Assembly (NCBI GenBank): GCA_040414495.1
Contig: JBEDUI010000067.1
Span: 1 to 23,818, forward strand
Length of the DNA stretch: 23,818 nucleotides
Direction of reading: 5' to 3'
Source: DATAVB01 sp040414495
GTDB lineage: Bacteria > Actinomycetota > Actinomycetes > Mycobacteriales > QHCD01
Within the stretch, counting starts at the first letter, position 1. Every line of letters begins with the position of its first letter. Below, piece after piece: positions 8,031 to 14,610 of this stretch. A program made the position numbers and the translations under genes. The notes beneath the pieces were generated by a model that was not told the DNA's origin, did no database searches, and saw nothing but the letters and a program-made list of their open reading frames with translations.

Positions 8031-9592
8031 GGCGCACCTTCTTCCAGCCGGGAGATCTCGGTCGGGTGGGCCACGCTCTCGGCGCGCGCCTGTTCTTCGG
8101 CGACCCCGGCCATCATCAGCCCGATCTCGTCCCGGGAGGCGCCGGCCGGCAGTACGCCCACGATCCGACCGCCGCACATTACGGCGATCCGGTCGGCCAG
8201 GGCGATCACCTCGTCCAGTTCGGACGAGACGATGACGACCGCCACCCCGTTGTCGCGGGCCTGCACGATCCGGCGGTGGATCGCCTCGGTCGAACCGACA
8301 TCGACGCCCCGGGTCGGCTGCGAGACGATCATCAGCTTGAGCGATCGAGCCAACTCGCGGGCTACCACGACCTTTTGCTGGTTGCCGCCGGACAACGTCC
8401 CCACTGGACTGTCGATAGAGGACGTACGAATATCGAACTCGCTGACCTGCTGCTGCGCGTTGGCCCGCAGCGCCTGACGCTGCAGCGACACCCCGGCGGC
8501 GAACGGGGCCGTGTCGTACTGATCGAGCACCAGATTCTCCGCCACCGAGAATTCGGCGACCAGACCGTCGTGCTGACGATCCTCCGGGACGTAGCCGACC
8601 CCGGCGCGCAACACCTGTTTCGGCGTGGCACCGGTGATATCGCGACCGTCCACAGTGACCGAACCGGCCACCGGACGGCGCAAACCCAGCAGCGCCTCGA
8701 CCAATTCGTTCTGCCCATTGCCCTGCACGCCGGCGACGGCCAGAATCTCGCCGGCCTGCACATCCAGGCTGACCTGATCCACCACCCGGTGGCCAAGCTC
8801 GCTGTCCACGCTGAGCCCGACAATCCGCAGCACCTGCGCACCCGGACGGGCCGGCGCCTTGTCGACCTGCAACACCACGTTGCGGCCGACCATCATCGAG
8901 GCCAATTCCGCCTCGCTCGTACCCGGATCGGCCGACCCGACCACCTGCCCGCGCCGGATCACGGTGATCGTGTCGGCGACCGCCTTCACTTCTTTGAGCT
9001 TGTGCGTGATGAACACGATCGATTTACCGGATTCGCGCAGCGCCCGCATCACCTTGATCAATTCATCGATCTCCTGCGGGATCAACACGGCGGTGGGCTC
9101 ATCGAGAATGAGCACCTCCGCATCGCGCAACAACGCCTTGATGATTTCCACCCGTTGTTGCACGCCGACCGGGAGATCCTCGACCACCGCGTCCGGGTCC
9201 ACCGGCATCCCGTACCGCTCCGACAACTCCGCGACCTCGCGACGGATCCGCCGCCGATCCAGCCAGCCCAGCCGCCGTACCCGCTCATCACCGAGCACCA
9301 CGTTCTCGGCCACAGTAAAGACCGGCACCAGCATGAAGTGCTGGTGCACCATGCCGATGCCGGCCTTGATCGCGTCGCCGGGGCCGCGGAAACACACGGC
9401 CTTCCCGTCGACGAGGATCTCGCCATCGTCCGGTTCGGACAGTCCATACAGGACGTTCATCAACGTCGACTTGCCGGCGCCGTTCTCACCCAGCAGCGCA
9501 TGGATCTGTCCCGGCTCGACGATCAGATCAATGTGGTCGTTGGCCACGAGCGGGCCGAACCGCTTCGTGATACCACGCAGTTCAAGCTTCAG
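8027..9592 (-). CDS. Nucleoside ABC transporter double ATP-binding protein, probable CTG start
   Basis: About 521 residues with two ABC domains in one chain, as in RbsA/NupA-type ATPases. Domain 1 has Walker A GENGAGKST at 35-43, a variant signature LPVGVQQRVEI (usually LSVGQQQR) and Walker B LILDEPTAVL. Domain 2 has the usual degenerate Walker A (GVQGNGQNE), an intact LSGGNQQKVVVARELAR and the family-typical LMIVSQPTRGVDVGS. The first GTG in frame (9547) would cut off the first beta strand: codons upstream read LKLELRGITKRFGPL, exactly the N terminus expected for the family. No ATG, GTG or TTG exists between 9547 and the in-frame stop at 9662, but a CTG at 9592 has GGGGAG six bases before it. 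I therefore place the start there. The gene follows the binding lipoprotein and overlaps permease 1. Confidence 0.9.
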   Translation of the reverse strand: MKLELRGITKRFGPLVANDHIDLIVEPGQIHALLGENGAGKSTLMNVLYGLSEPDDGEILVDGKAVCFRGPGDAIKAGIGMVHQHFMLVPVFTVAENVVLGDERVRRLGWLDRRRIRREVAELSERYGMPVDPDAVVEDLPVGVQQRVEIIKALLRDAEVLILDEPTAVLIPQEIDELIKVMRALRESGKSIVFITHKLKEVKAVADTITVIRRGQVVGSADPGTSEAELASMMVGRNVVLQVDKAPARPGAQVLRIVGLSVDSELGHRVVDQVSLDVQAGEILAVAGVQGNGQNELVEALLGLRRPVAGSVTVDGRDITGATPKQVLRAGVGYVPEDRQHDGLVAEFSVAENLVLDQYDTAPFAAGVSLQRQALRANAQQQVSEFDIRTSSIDSPVGTLSGGNQQKVVVARELARSLKLMIVSQPTRGVDVGSTEAIHRRIVQARDNGVAVVIVSSELDEVIALADRIAVMCGGRIVGVLPAGASRDEIGLMMAGVAEEQARAESVAHPTEISRLEEGAP

Positions 9593-9598
9593 CGTGTT

Positions 9599-9604
9599 CT
9601 CCCC
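9599..9604 (-). promoter_or_regulatory. Ribosome binding site for the ATPase CTG start
   Basis: GGGGAG on the minus strand, six bases before the CTG at 9592-9590. It is the only good ribosome site between the lipoprotein stop and the ATPase body, and it decides the start. The GTG at 9547 has no comparable site. Confidence 0.6.
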
Positions 9605-9661
9605 GGTCTTACCCGAATTTCCCGCCGCGATATGGGCGGTCCGCTCGACCGCAGCGGCACG

Positions 9662-10735
9662 TCAGGCGGCCGGCTGGTTCGGCGAGACGACCTTGACCTT
9701 GCCCGAAATGATGTCGGCCTTCAGCTGCGTGACCTCCTTCTGCAGTGCGGCCGGCACCTTGTTCTGGAATTCATGGTACGGAGAGAGGCCCACGCCGCCA
9801 TTGGCGAGCGTGCCCACGTAGGTGCCGCCCTGGAACGAGCCCTTCTTAGCGTCCGCTGCGGCCTCCTTCACCGAAGGTTCCACGCCCTTCATGACGCTGG
9901 TGATGAATAGGCTGCAGTATTGCTTGGCCTGCACGCAACCATCACTGTCGACCCAGAGCATGTGCACCTTGCCCTTGCCGTCGGCCTGGACCGCGGCGGC
10001 CGCACCTTTTCCGAGCCCACCGGCGACCGGGAAGACGATGTCGGCACCCTGCTGCATGAATTGCTCGGTGTCGTTCTTGGCCTTGGTCAGGTCCGTGAAG
10101 TTGCCGACGAACACGCCGTTCTGGCTCTTCACGTTCCAGCCAAGAACCTGCACATTCTTGTGGTGCACCTGGTTGTAATACGCGACACCGTCGGCGTAAC
10201 CGTCCATATAGATCTTGACCGTGGACAGCTCCTGTCCGCCGAAGGTCGCCACCTTGCCGGTTTTGCTCATGCCGGCCGCCAGATAACCGCCCAGAAACGC
10301 GGCCTGCGCGGTGTTGTAGATCAGGCCTTTCACGTTCGCCATCGACTTCGGGTACGAAAAATCGACAATCGCGAACTTCTGCTTCGGGTATTTCTTCGCG
10401 TCCTTCTGTGTGACATCGCCCATCAGGTATCCGACGGTCACGATGATCCCGCAATTGCCCTGCACGTACGCCGCGATGTTGGGATCGTAATCGCTGGTCT
10501 GCTTGGATTCCTGATATACCTCTTGCATACCGGTCGCGCTTTTGGCGTCAATCAGACCCTGGTGTGCGGACTGATTGAACGACTGGTCGTCCACCCCGCC
10601 GGTATCGGTGACCAGGCAGGCCTTGAAACTGCTCGACTTGGCGTTGTTCGACGGTTTACTCCCGCACGCCGTCACGACCGCACTGGTCAATGTGACGGCA
10701 CCCAACACCGCCACCGCTCGCATTGCAAGTCTCAC
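9662..10735 (-). CDS. BMP-family nucleoside-binding lipoprotein
   Basis: The protein has 357 residues from the GTG at 10735. A short basic head, a hydrophobic stretch and a lipobox (V-T-A-C, cysteine at residue 24) show a lipoprotein exported and anchored outside the membrane. The mature part matches the basic membrane protein/PnrA/TmpC family, which binds nucleosides: CLVTDTGGVDDQSFNQSAHQG at the start of the domain, then GVAYYNQVH and a C-terminal segment ending in a GKVKVV strand. The GTG is preceded by GAGGAGGAG, far better than anything near the ATG at 10849, whose extra 38 residues lie in a GC-rich leader. It is the first gene of the nucleoside operon and determines substrate specificity; whether it prefers purines or pyrimidines cannot be read from the sequence. 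Confidence 0.92.
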   Translation of the reverse strand: MRLAMRAVAVLGAVTLTSAVVTACGSKPSNNAKSSSFKACLVTDTGGVDDQSFNQSAHQGLIDAKSATGMQEVYQESKQTSDYDPNIAAYVQGNCGIIVTVGYLMGDVTQKDAKKYPKQKFAIVDFSYPKSMANVKGLIYNTAQAAFLGGYLAAGMSKTGKVATFGGQELSTVKIYMDGYADGVAYYNQVHHKNVQVLGWNVKSQNGVFVGNFTDLTKAKNDTEQFMQQGADIVFPVAGGLGKGAAAAVQADGKGKVHMLWVDSDGCVQAKQYCSLFITSVMKGVEPSVKEAAADAKKGSFQGGTYVGTLANGGVGLSPYHEFQNKVPAALQKEVTQLKADIISGKVKVVSPNQPAA

Positions 10736-11067
10736 GGCTCCTCCTCGTTGGCGCCGACGTTTTCCGTAGCCCCGTCCGCTGGGGCGACGAACAGCGAGCA
10801 GCTGTGCTGTGGACGGACGGGATTTGCTGACCCCGGGAGGTTCCGTCATGTGGGGCGAAACTACATGAAGAATCGCTTTCCCGATACCGTTCCGTTACTT
10901 TTGCTCGCCGCTATTCAATACCGACCCGACTTCCGACCAAGCGATTTTTACCACGCCGTGGCGATCGTTACGAATCAACTCGGTCAACGGATATCCACGC
11001 TGCCAGCGTCCTTATCTAGTGCGGTCCGGGCACTGGTTACTACGCGGAAAGAGTACGGGGGTTGCCG
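10736..11067. other. Divergent intergenic region with a structured leader before the nucleoside operon
   Basis: These 332 bases lie between two divergent genes and should hold both promoters. I could not point to convincing -35/-10 pairs on either strand. The half nearest the lipoprotein contains a perfect 8-bp inverted repeat, CCCGTCCG at 10771-10778 with CGGACGGG at 10814-10821. Smaller ACAGC/GCTGT pairs lie inside it, so the 5' leader of the operon mRNA can fold. The half nearest the hydrolase is less GC-rich. Confidence 0.5.
10738..10746 (-). promoter_or_regulatory. Ribosome binding site fixing the lipoprotein start
   Basis: GAGGAGGAG on the minus strand, immediately before the GTG at 10735-10733. 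It sets the lipoprotein start there, not at the ATG at 10849, which has no ribosome site. Confidence 0.65.
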
Positions 11068-12414
11068 ATGCAGATCACCAGCGAAAGCTTTGTCATCACG
11101 ATGTGCGTGGTGGCCCTGCTGGCGGTTGTCGCGGTCCCGGTGCTGTGGGACTGGTGGCCCTGGCGCAAGACCGGGCGCGCGGCAACCGTACTGCTCGCGA
11201 CCGTACTTGCGCTGTTTTCCGGCGGTGCGTTGATCAACGCGCAGGGCGATTTCTTTCCCACGTGGACCAGTCTGGTCGGCGGTGACTCCTCGGGCCTGGC
11301 TTCCGGTTCGAACGGCGTTGTCGGGGACATTGGTCAGCGGCATGGGCGCGAGCTGATCCAGCGGGAGTTGCGGCGATACGCCGGCCTGACCCGACACGGC
11401 AATGGTGTCGTGGTTCGGGAAGATTTCGCCGGAGCGAAAAGCCGCATCAGCCGGCCCGGCGCCGTCTATCTGCCAGCCGCGTACTTCGACCGAGCCAGCC
11501 AGAACGTGGAATTCCCGGTCATCGAGTTGCTCTCGGGCTCGCCCGGCGACCCGGCCGGCGAGTTGCGCAACCTGCGAATCGCGCAATACCTCGACCAGGA
11601 AATCCACGCCGACCGGATGCCGCCGACCATCGCCGTCATTCCCTCGACCAATCCCAGCGCATTACAGGACGACGAGTGCGTCAACGCGGTAGGCGGCCAA
11701 GCCGACGATACGTATCTCACTACTGATATACGAGCCGATATGCTGCGCGACTTCCGGGTACTTTCCGACCGACAGGATTGGTCGCTGGTCGGATACTCCA
11801 CCGGCGGCTATTGCGCGGTGAACCTGACCGTCCGGCACCCGGAGTATTACAGCGCGGCGGTCAGCTTTTCCGGCTACTTCTACCCAATCACCGATTACAC
11901 GACCGGCGACCTCTACCGCCGCAACCGGCAGGTCAAGGCCGCCAACAGCCCGCTGCTCACGCTGAATCGCGATACCACCGCCGGCCGGGAGCAGCCGGCG
12001 ACCGCGTTCTTCCTGACCGCCGGTTCGCTCGAACACGGCCCGCCCGGGCAGATGCGGACGCTACTGAGCGAGCTACGCGCGCCCGCTTCCGGGATGGGCG
12101 TACTGGTGCCGAACGGCGGCCACGATTGGGGGCCGTGGCGGCAGGAGCTGCCGGTGGCGCTCGACTGGGTCGGTCGGCATTTCGGCGGCGCACTGGCCCC
12201 CGCGCTGATCCCCGACCACGGCGAGACGATCATCCACGCCTCGGCCGTGGGCCCGAAGCTGCTGGCCTCGCACGCCAGCGGCAAACCGGTCCCGAAGCGC
12301 GGACCGAAGGCGGTGCTGCGCCGGGTTCTGGCCCGCCGCGGTAGCCCGGTCGTGCCCACGACGCCCCCGATCGGCCAGGTCACGCCGACAGCGCTACGCG
12401 GGCATCGGGCTTAG
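11068..12414 (+). CDS. Membrane-anchored esterase-like alpha/beta hydrolase
   Basis: The protein has 448 residues. Two N-terminal hydrophobic segments (about 9-28 and 38-55) frame a short WDWWPWRKTGR loop, so the catalytic part probably sits outside the cell. The rest resembles the esterase D/antigen 85-like hydrolase fold: GAVYLPAAYF early in the domain, IAVIPSTNPS, the nucleophile elbow GYSTGG with S244, and a likely catalytic histidine in NGGHDWGPW (H351). The acid could be near E321 but is not certain. The C-terminal tail is basic and proline-rich. ATG at 11068 is chosen because GGGGG lies six bases upstream; a TTG two codons earlier would abut it. It stands alone, divergent from the nucleoside operon. 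Mycolyltransferase or ester hydrolase activity is possible, but the substrate is unknown. Confidence 0.8.
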   Translation: MQITSESFVITMCVVALLAVVAVPVLWDWWPWRKTGRAATVLLATVLALFSGGALINAQGDFFPTWTSLVGGDSSGLASGSNGVVGDIGQRHGRELIQRELRRYAGLTRHGNGVVVREDFAGAKSRISRPGAVYLPAAYFDRASQNVEFPVIELLSGSPGDPAGELRNLRIAQYLDQEIHADRMPPTIAVIPSTNPSALQDDECVNAVGGQADDTYLTTDIRADMLRDFRVLSDRQDWSLVGYSTGGYCAVNLTVRHPEYYSAAVSFSGYFYPITDYTTGDLYRRNRQVKAANSPLLTLNRDTTAGREQPATAFFLTAGSLEHGPPGQMRTLLSELRAPASGMGVLVPNGGHDWGPWRQELPVALDWVGRHFGGALAPALIPDHGETIIHASAVGPKLLASHASGKPVPKRGPKAVLRRVLARRGSPVVPTTPPIGQVTPTALRGHRA

Positions 12415-12445
12415 TCATGCCGGCTCTCCGCGCCGCTGGTCCCGA

Positions 12446-12772
12446 TCAAGCAGGCCGTTCGTTCTGATCACGCCCTGTGCGGGAGTCGAGCCAGAGCCGC
12501 CAATGCCGTACGTCCTTGATCCGCAGCACCTCGCTGACCACCCAAGGGTCCGCGTCGAAGATCGACCGGACCTCGTCCGCATCCGCCGCCTGCATGGCGA
12601 GCAACGCGACCTCGTCGGTTGCTCCGTCGATCGGACCGCCCAACACGATGACGCCCGAGTCGACGAGCCCGTCGGCGAACGCGGCGTGCGCGTCCCACTC
12701 GGCTTGTTGCCGGATGTCACGCGCCGGATCCCAGGCCGGGCCGCGGGCCGTTGTCACTGCGAAGGTAGCCAT
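12446..12772 (-). CDS. YCII-domain protein
   Basis: A 108-residue protein with the ferredoxin-like YCII fold. The segment WDAHAAFADGLVDSGVIVLG holds the conserved histidine (H29) before a GGPI turn, and FDADPWVVSEVL holds the conserved aspartate region, followed by a closing KDVRHWRLWL strand. YCII proteins are small, often dimeric and of mostly unknown biochemistry; some are dehydrochlorinase-like or fused to sigma factors. The start ATG at 12772 has AGGAGAGGGG just upstream. The gene faces the hydrolase gene, with 31 bases between the two stops. Its own promoter must lie in the palindrome-containing strip that follows. Confidence 0.8.
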   Translation of the reverse strand: MATFAVTTARGPAWDPARDIRQQAEWDAHAAFADGLVDSGVIVLGGPIDGATDEVALLAMQAADADEVRSIFDADPWVVSEVLRIKDVRHWRLWLDSRTGRDQNERPA

Positions 12773-12896
12773 CGCCCCTCTCCTATCCGCTGCTGGCTAC
12801 GAGGGTGACCGATGGGTCTGACAACTGCGGCCGGCTCGCAGTTGCGGTTCGGAGTTTGCGGATCTCCCGCTGCGTCGACACCGACCCGGGCACCTG

Positions 12897-12952
12897 CTTG
12901 ATCGTGAGCGGAGTTGATACGGATTTCGCTACCAAATCCACTCACGATCATG
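12897..12952. repeat. Palindromic element, copy D (subfamily 1)
   Basis: A 56 bp inverted repeat aligning without gaps to copy B. The outer TGATCGTGAG (12899-12908) pairs with CTCACGATCA (12941-12950), and inner arms GGAGTT and AAATCC pair imperfectly. The centre carries CGGATTTCG where copy B has CCGAATTCGG. The boxes start 43 bp apart. Confidence 0.85.
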
Positions 12953-13015
12953 AGACTCGAGCCCGATGTGCGAGCACCGAGGCAGCTGGGGCATACGGGT
13001 CCTGCGATCAACGGT

Positions 13016-13072
13016 CCATGATCGTGATGGCTTTCGTACGGAGATCGGCGACGAATGCCATCATGATCAAGG
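13016..13072. repeat. Palindromic element, copy E (subfamily 2)
   Basis: A 57 bp inverted repeat with 22-base arms (13016-13037 and 13051-13072) that differ at only three positions, enclosing a 13-base loop. The arm reads TGATCGTGATGGCTTTCGT, close to copy A. The outer boxes start 42 bp apart. Confidence 0.85.
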
Positions 13073-13106
13073 AACTCGCGGCCGGATGCCGGTGTGCATG
13101 CGGAGC

Positions 13107-13358
13107 ATGAGTCGGCCCGTCGAACAATATGCACGCTCGAAACGCTGGCAAGAAAAGAAATCTGCCAAAGAGATCTGGAACGCCGGAATCGCCGCTGAGA
13201 AAGGCGACTTGGACAAGCGCGGCGTCAATACGAAAATAAGGCCGCTGGTCGACGGCTCCGGACTCCAGAATGGAACTTGTCACCGCGCAGCAGATCAGCA
13301 ATGTGCTGCTGGCAGCCTCGTTTTCCGCTTGCTACGCGTTGCCGTGCTGAAGCCGTAA
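13107..13358 (+). CDS. Doubtful small open reading frame, 83 codons
   Basis: An ATG at 13107 opens a frame of 83 residues that begins MSRPVEQYARSKRWQEKK and continues with a lysine-rich, charged stretch, then loses any protein-like character toward the end. Base composition is lower in GC than the flanks over 13120-13260. I recognise no family, and no good ribosome site precedes it. It may be a remnant of a foreign gene, a small unrecognised protein, or chance. It is listed so that the patch is not overlooked. Confidence 0.2.
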   Translation: MSRPVEQYARSKRWQEKKSAKEIWNAGIAAEKGDLDKRGVNTKIRPLVDGSGLQNGTCHRAADQQCAAGSLVFRLLRVAVLKP

Positions 13359-13362
13359 CCTA

Positions 13363-13375
13363 GTCGCGACGCGAC
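13363..13375. promoter_or_regulatory. 13-bp palindrome upstream of the carboxypeptidase gene
   Basis: GTCGCGACGCGAC is a perfect palindrome about a central A, 52 bases before the ATG at 13428. Its position fits an operator, but no regulator is encoded nearby. Confidence 0.35.
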
Positions 13376-13413
13376 AAATTCACGGGGTGGCAGTGTGGCC
13401 GGGCTCACTCCGA

Positions 13414-13419
13414 TATCCT
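13414..13419 (+). promoter_or_regulatory. Possible -10 box of a leaderless transcript
   Basis: TATCCT fits the actinobacterial TANNNT pattern and ends eight bases before the ATG at 13428, which itself has no ribosome site. Transcription would then begin at or next to the start codon. No clear -35 box is present. Confidence 0.35.
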
Positions 13420-13427
13420 GAGCGGCC

Positions 13428-14582
13428 ATGCGTCGCTCCACTGTGTACTCCGCCCTGGCCGCCGGCTCGTTGCTCGCGGCCGTTTCGGTCGGCCCGGTAG
13501 CCGATTCCGCCGCCGCGACCCCGACTGTCGGGGGCGAACAGCTGGCCTCCCGGACCACGGTCGTCGCGGCCGGCGCGCCGCGGCTGCCCCAGGGCGTCGA
13601 CGCCAAGGGCTGGCTGGTCGCCGACGCCGACACCGGACAGGTGCTCGCGGCGCACGACGCGCACGGCAAGTTCCTGCCGGCCAGCACCCAGAAAACGCTG
13701 ACCGCATTGACATTGCTGCCCGAGCTGACCAACCGCCGGCAGATCGTCACCGCGACCTCGGAGGACTCCAACGTCGACGGGACCCGGGTCGGTCTGGTCC
13801 CCAATGGACACTATTCGATCGAATTGTTGTTTGAATGCATGCTGATGATGTCCGGAAATGACTGCGCGACCGCGCTCGCGCGGACCGCTGGGCACGGCAG
13901 CGTAAGCCAGACGCTGGCGGCAATGAATGCGAAGGCGCACGCGATCGGCGCCGACGACACTCACGCCGGCACACCGTCCGGGCTGGACGCGCCGGGCCAG
14001 TCGTCCTCCGCATACGACCTCGCGTTGATTTTGCGGCAGGACATCAAGATCACCGATTTCGTACGCTATAACAGCAAGCTGACCGGTTACATCCCGGCGC
14101 AGGGAAAGAAATACAAGCAATTCGGGTTCGCCAATGACGACCGGCTCCGGGCCGCGCATTACCCGGGCATCATCGCGGCCAAGAATGGCTACACCGATGC
14201 CGCGCGGCACGAATTCGTCGCCGCTGTCCGGCGAGGGGGACACACGTTGATCGTCACGCTGATGCACGCCGAACGTTATCCGGTCGATACCCAGGACCAG
14301 GCGATCCGGCTATTGGACTGGGGTTTTAGCGTCGACGGCAAGATCGCTCCGGTCGGGCAACTCGTCAATCCGGTCACGCGGCACCCGGTCACGCACCCGA
14401 GCCCGAAGCCGACCAAAGCGGCGCCGAGCACGCAGCCGGCCATCGCCGCGGCGGCGAAGTCCGAGTCGGATCGGGGTAGCGGGACCAGCTGGGAAATTCC
14501 TGCCATCATCGGTGCCGTCGTCGTGGTGGGCGCCGGCAGCCTGGCCGGCTTCATCCTCTACCGGGGCCGATCCGCCCACTGA
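13428..14582 (+). CDS. D-alanyl-D-alanine carboxypeptidase, S11 (low-molecular-mass PBP)
   Basis: The 384-residue protein has a signal peptide (about 1-30, ending near ADSAAA), a penicillin-binding S11 domain, a Pro/Ala-rich linker and one C-terminal membrane span (about 355-378) with a short RGRSAH end. It is therefore anchored outside the cell. Active-site motifs are STQK at 86-89 (nucleophile S86), SGN at 142-144 and KNG at 252-254. The third motif is KTG in textbook PBPs, so N253 is a deviation. The enzyme should trim the terminal D-Ala of peptidoglycan pentapeptides and limit cross-linking. The start lacks a ribosome site but has a -10-like TATCCT close by. Proximity to a YihY/BrkB gene and trpS resembles the mycobacterial dacB1-Rv3335c-trpS area. 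Confidence 0.9.
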   Translation: MRRSTVYSALAAGSLLAAVSVGPVADSAAATPTVGGEQLASRTTVVAAGAPRLPQGVDAKGWLVADADTGQVLAAHDAHGKFLPASTQKTLTALTLLPELTNRRQIVTATSEDSNVDGTRVGLVPNGHYSIELLFECMLMMSGNDCATALARTAGHGSVSQTLAAMNAKAHAIGADDTHAGTPSGLDAPGQSSSAYDLALILRQDIKITDFVRYNSKLTGYIPAQGKKYKQFGFANDDRLRAAHYPGIIAAKNGYTDAARHEFVAAVRRGGHTLIVTLMHAERYPVDTQDQAIRLLDWGFSVDGKIAPVGQLVNPVTRHPVTHPSPKPTKAAPSTQPAIAAAAKSESDRGSGTSWEIPAIIGAVVVVGAGSLAGFILYRGRSAH

Positions 14583-14610
14583 GCTGCCCGCCTCGTATCA
14601 ACCTTGCGGT

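Larger units (their letters stand above)
12773..13427. other. Gene-poor divergent strip with two palindromes
   Basis: These 655 bases separate the YCII gene from the carboxypeptidase gene and should contain both promoters. They hold a small perfect stem (AACTGCG at 12823-12829 with CGCAGTT at 12837-12843) and palindrome copies D and E. A relatively AT-rich patch at about 13120-13260 has an uncertain small reading frame, and a 13-bp palindrome lies at 13363-13375. No RNA gene was recognised. Confidence 0.7.

Noticed and set aside
9593..9664. Single fused lipoprotein-ATPase gene by TGA readthrough
   Set aside because: The lipoprotein already has a complete C terminus, and a ribosome site with a CTG explains the ATPase start; kept only as an alternative in the CTG finding.
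7883..9910. 675-codon open frame on the plus strand
   Set aside because: It runs antisense through the ATPase and permease genes, whose motifs are intact, and has a low-complexity His/Arg/Gln-rich translation typical of GC-rich shadow frames.
10736..10849. Lipoprotein start at the ATG at 10849
   Set aside because: No ribosome site there, and it would give an unusually long basic head before the signal sequence; GAGGAGGAG directly precedes the GTG at 10735.
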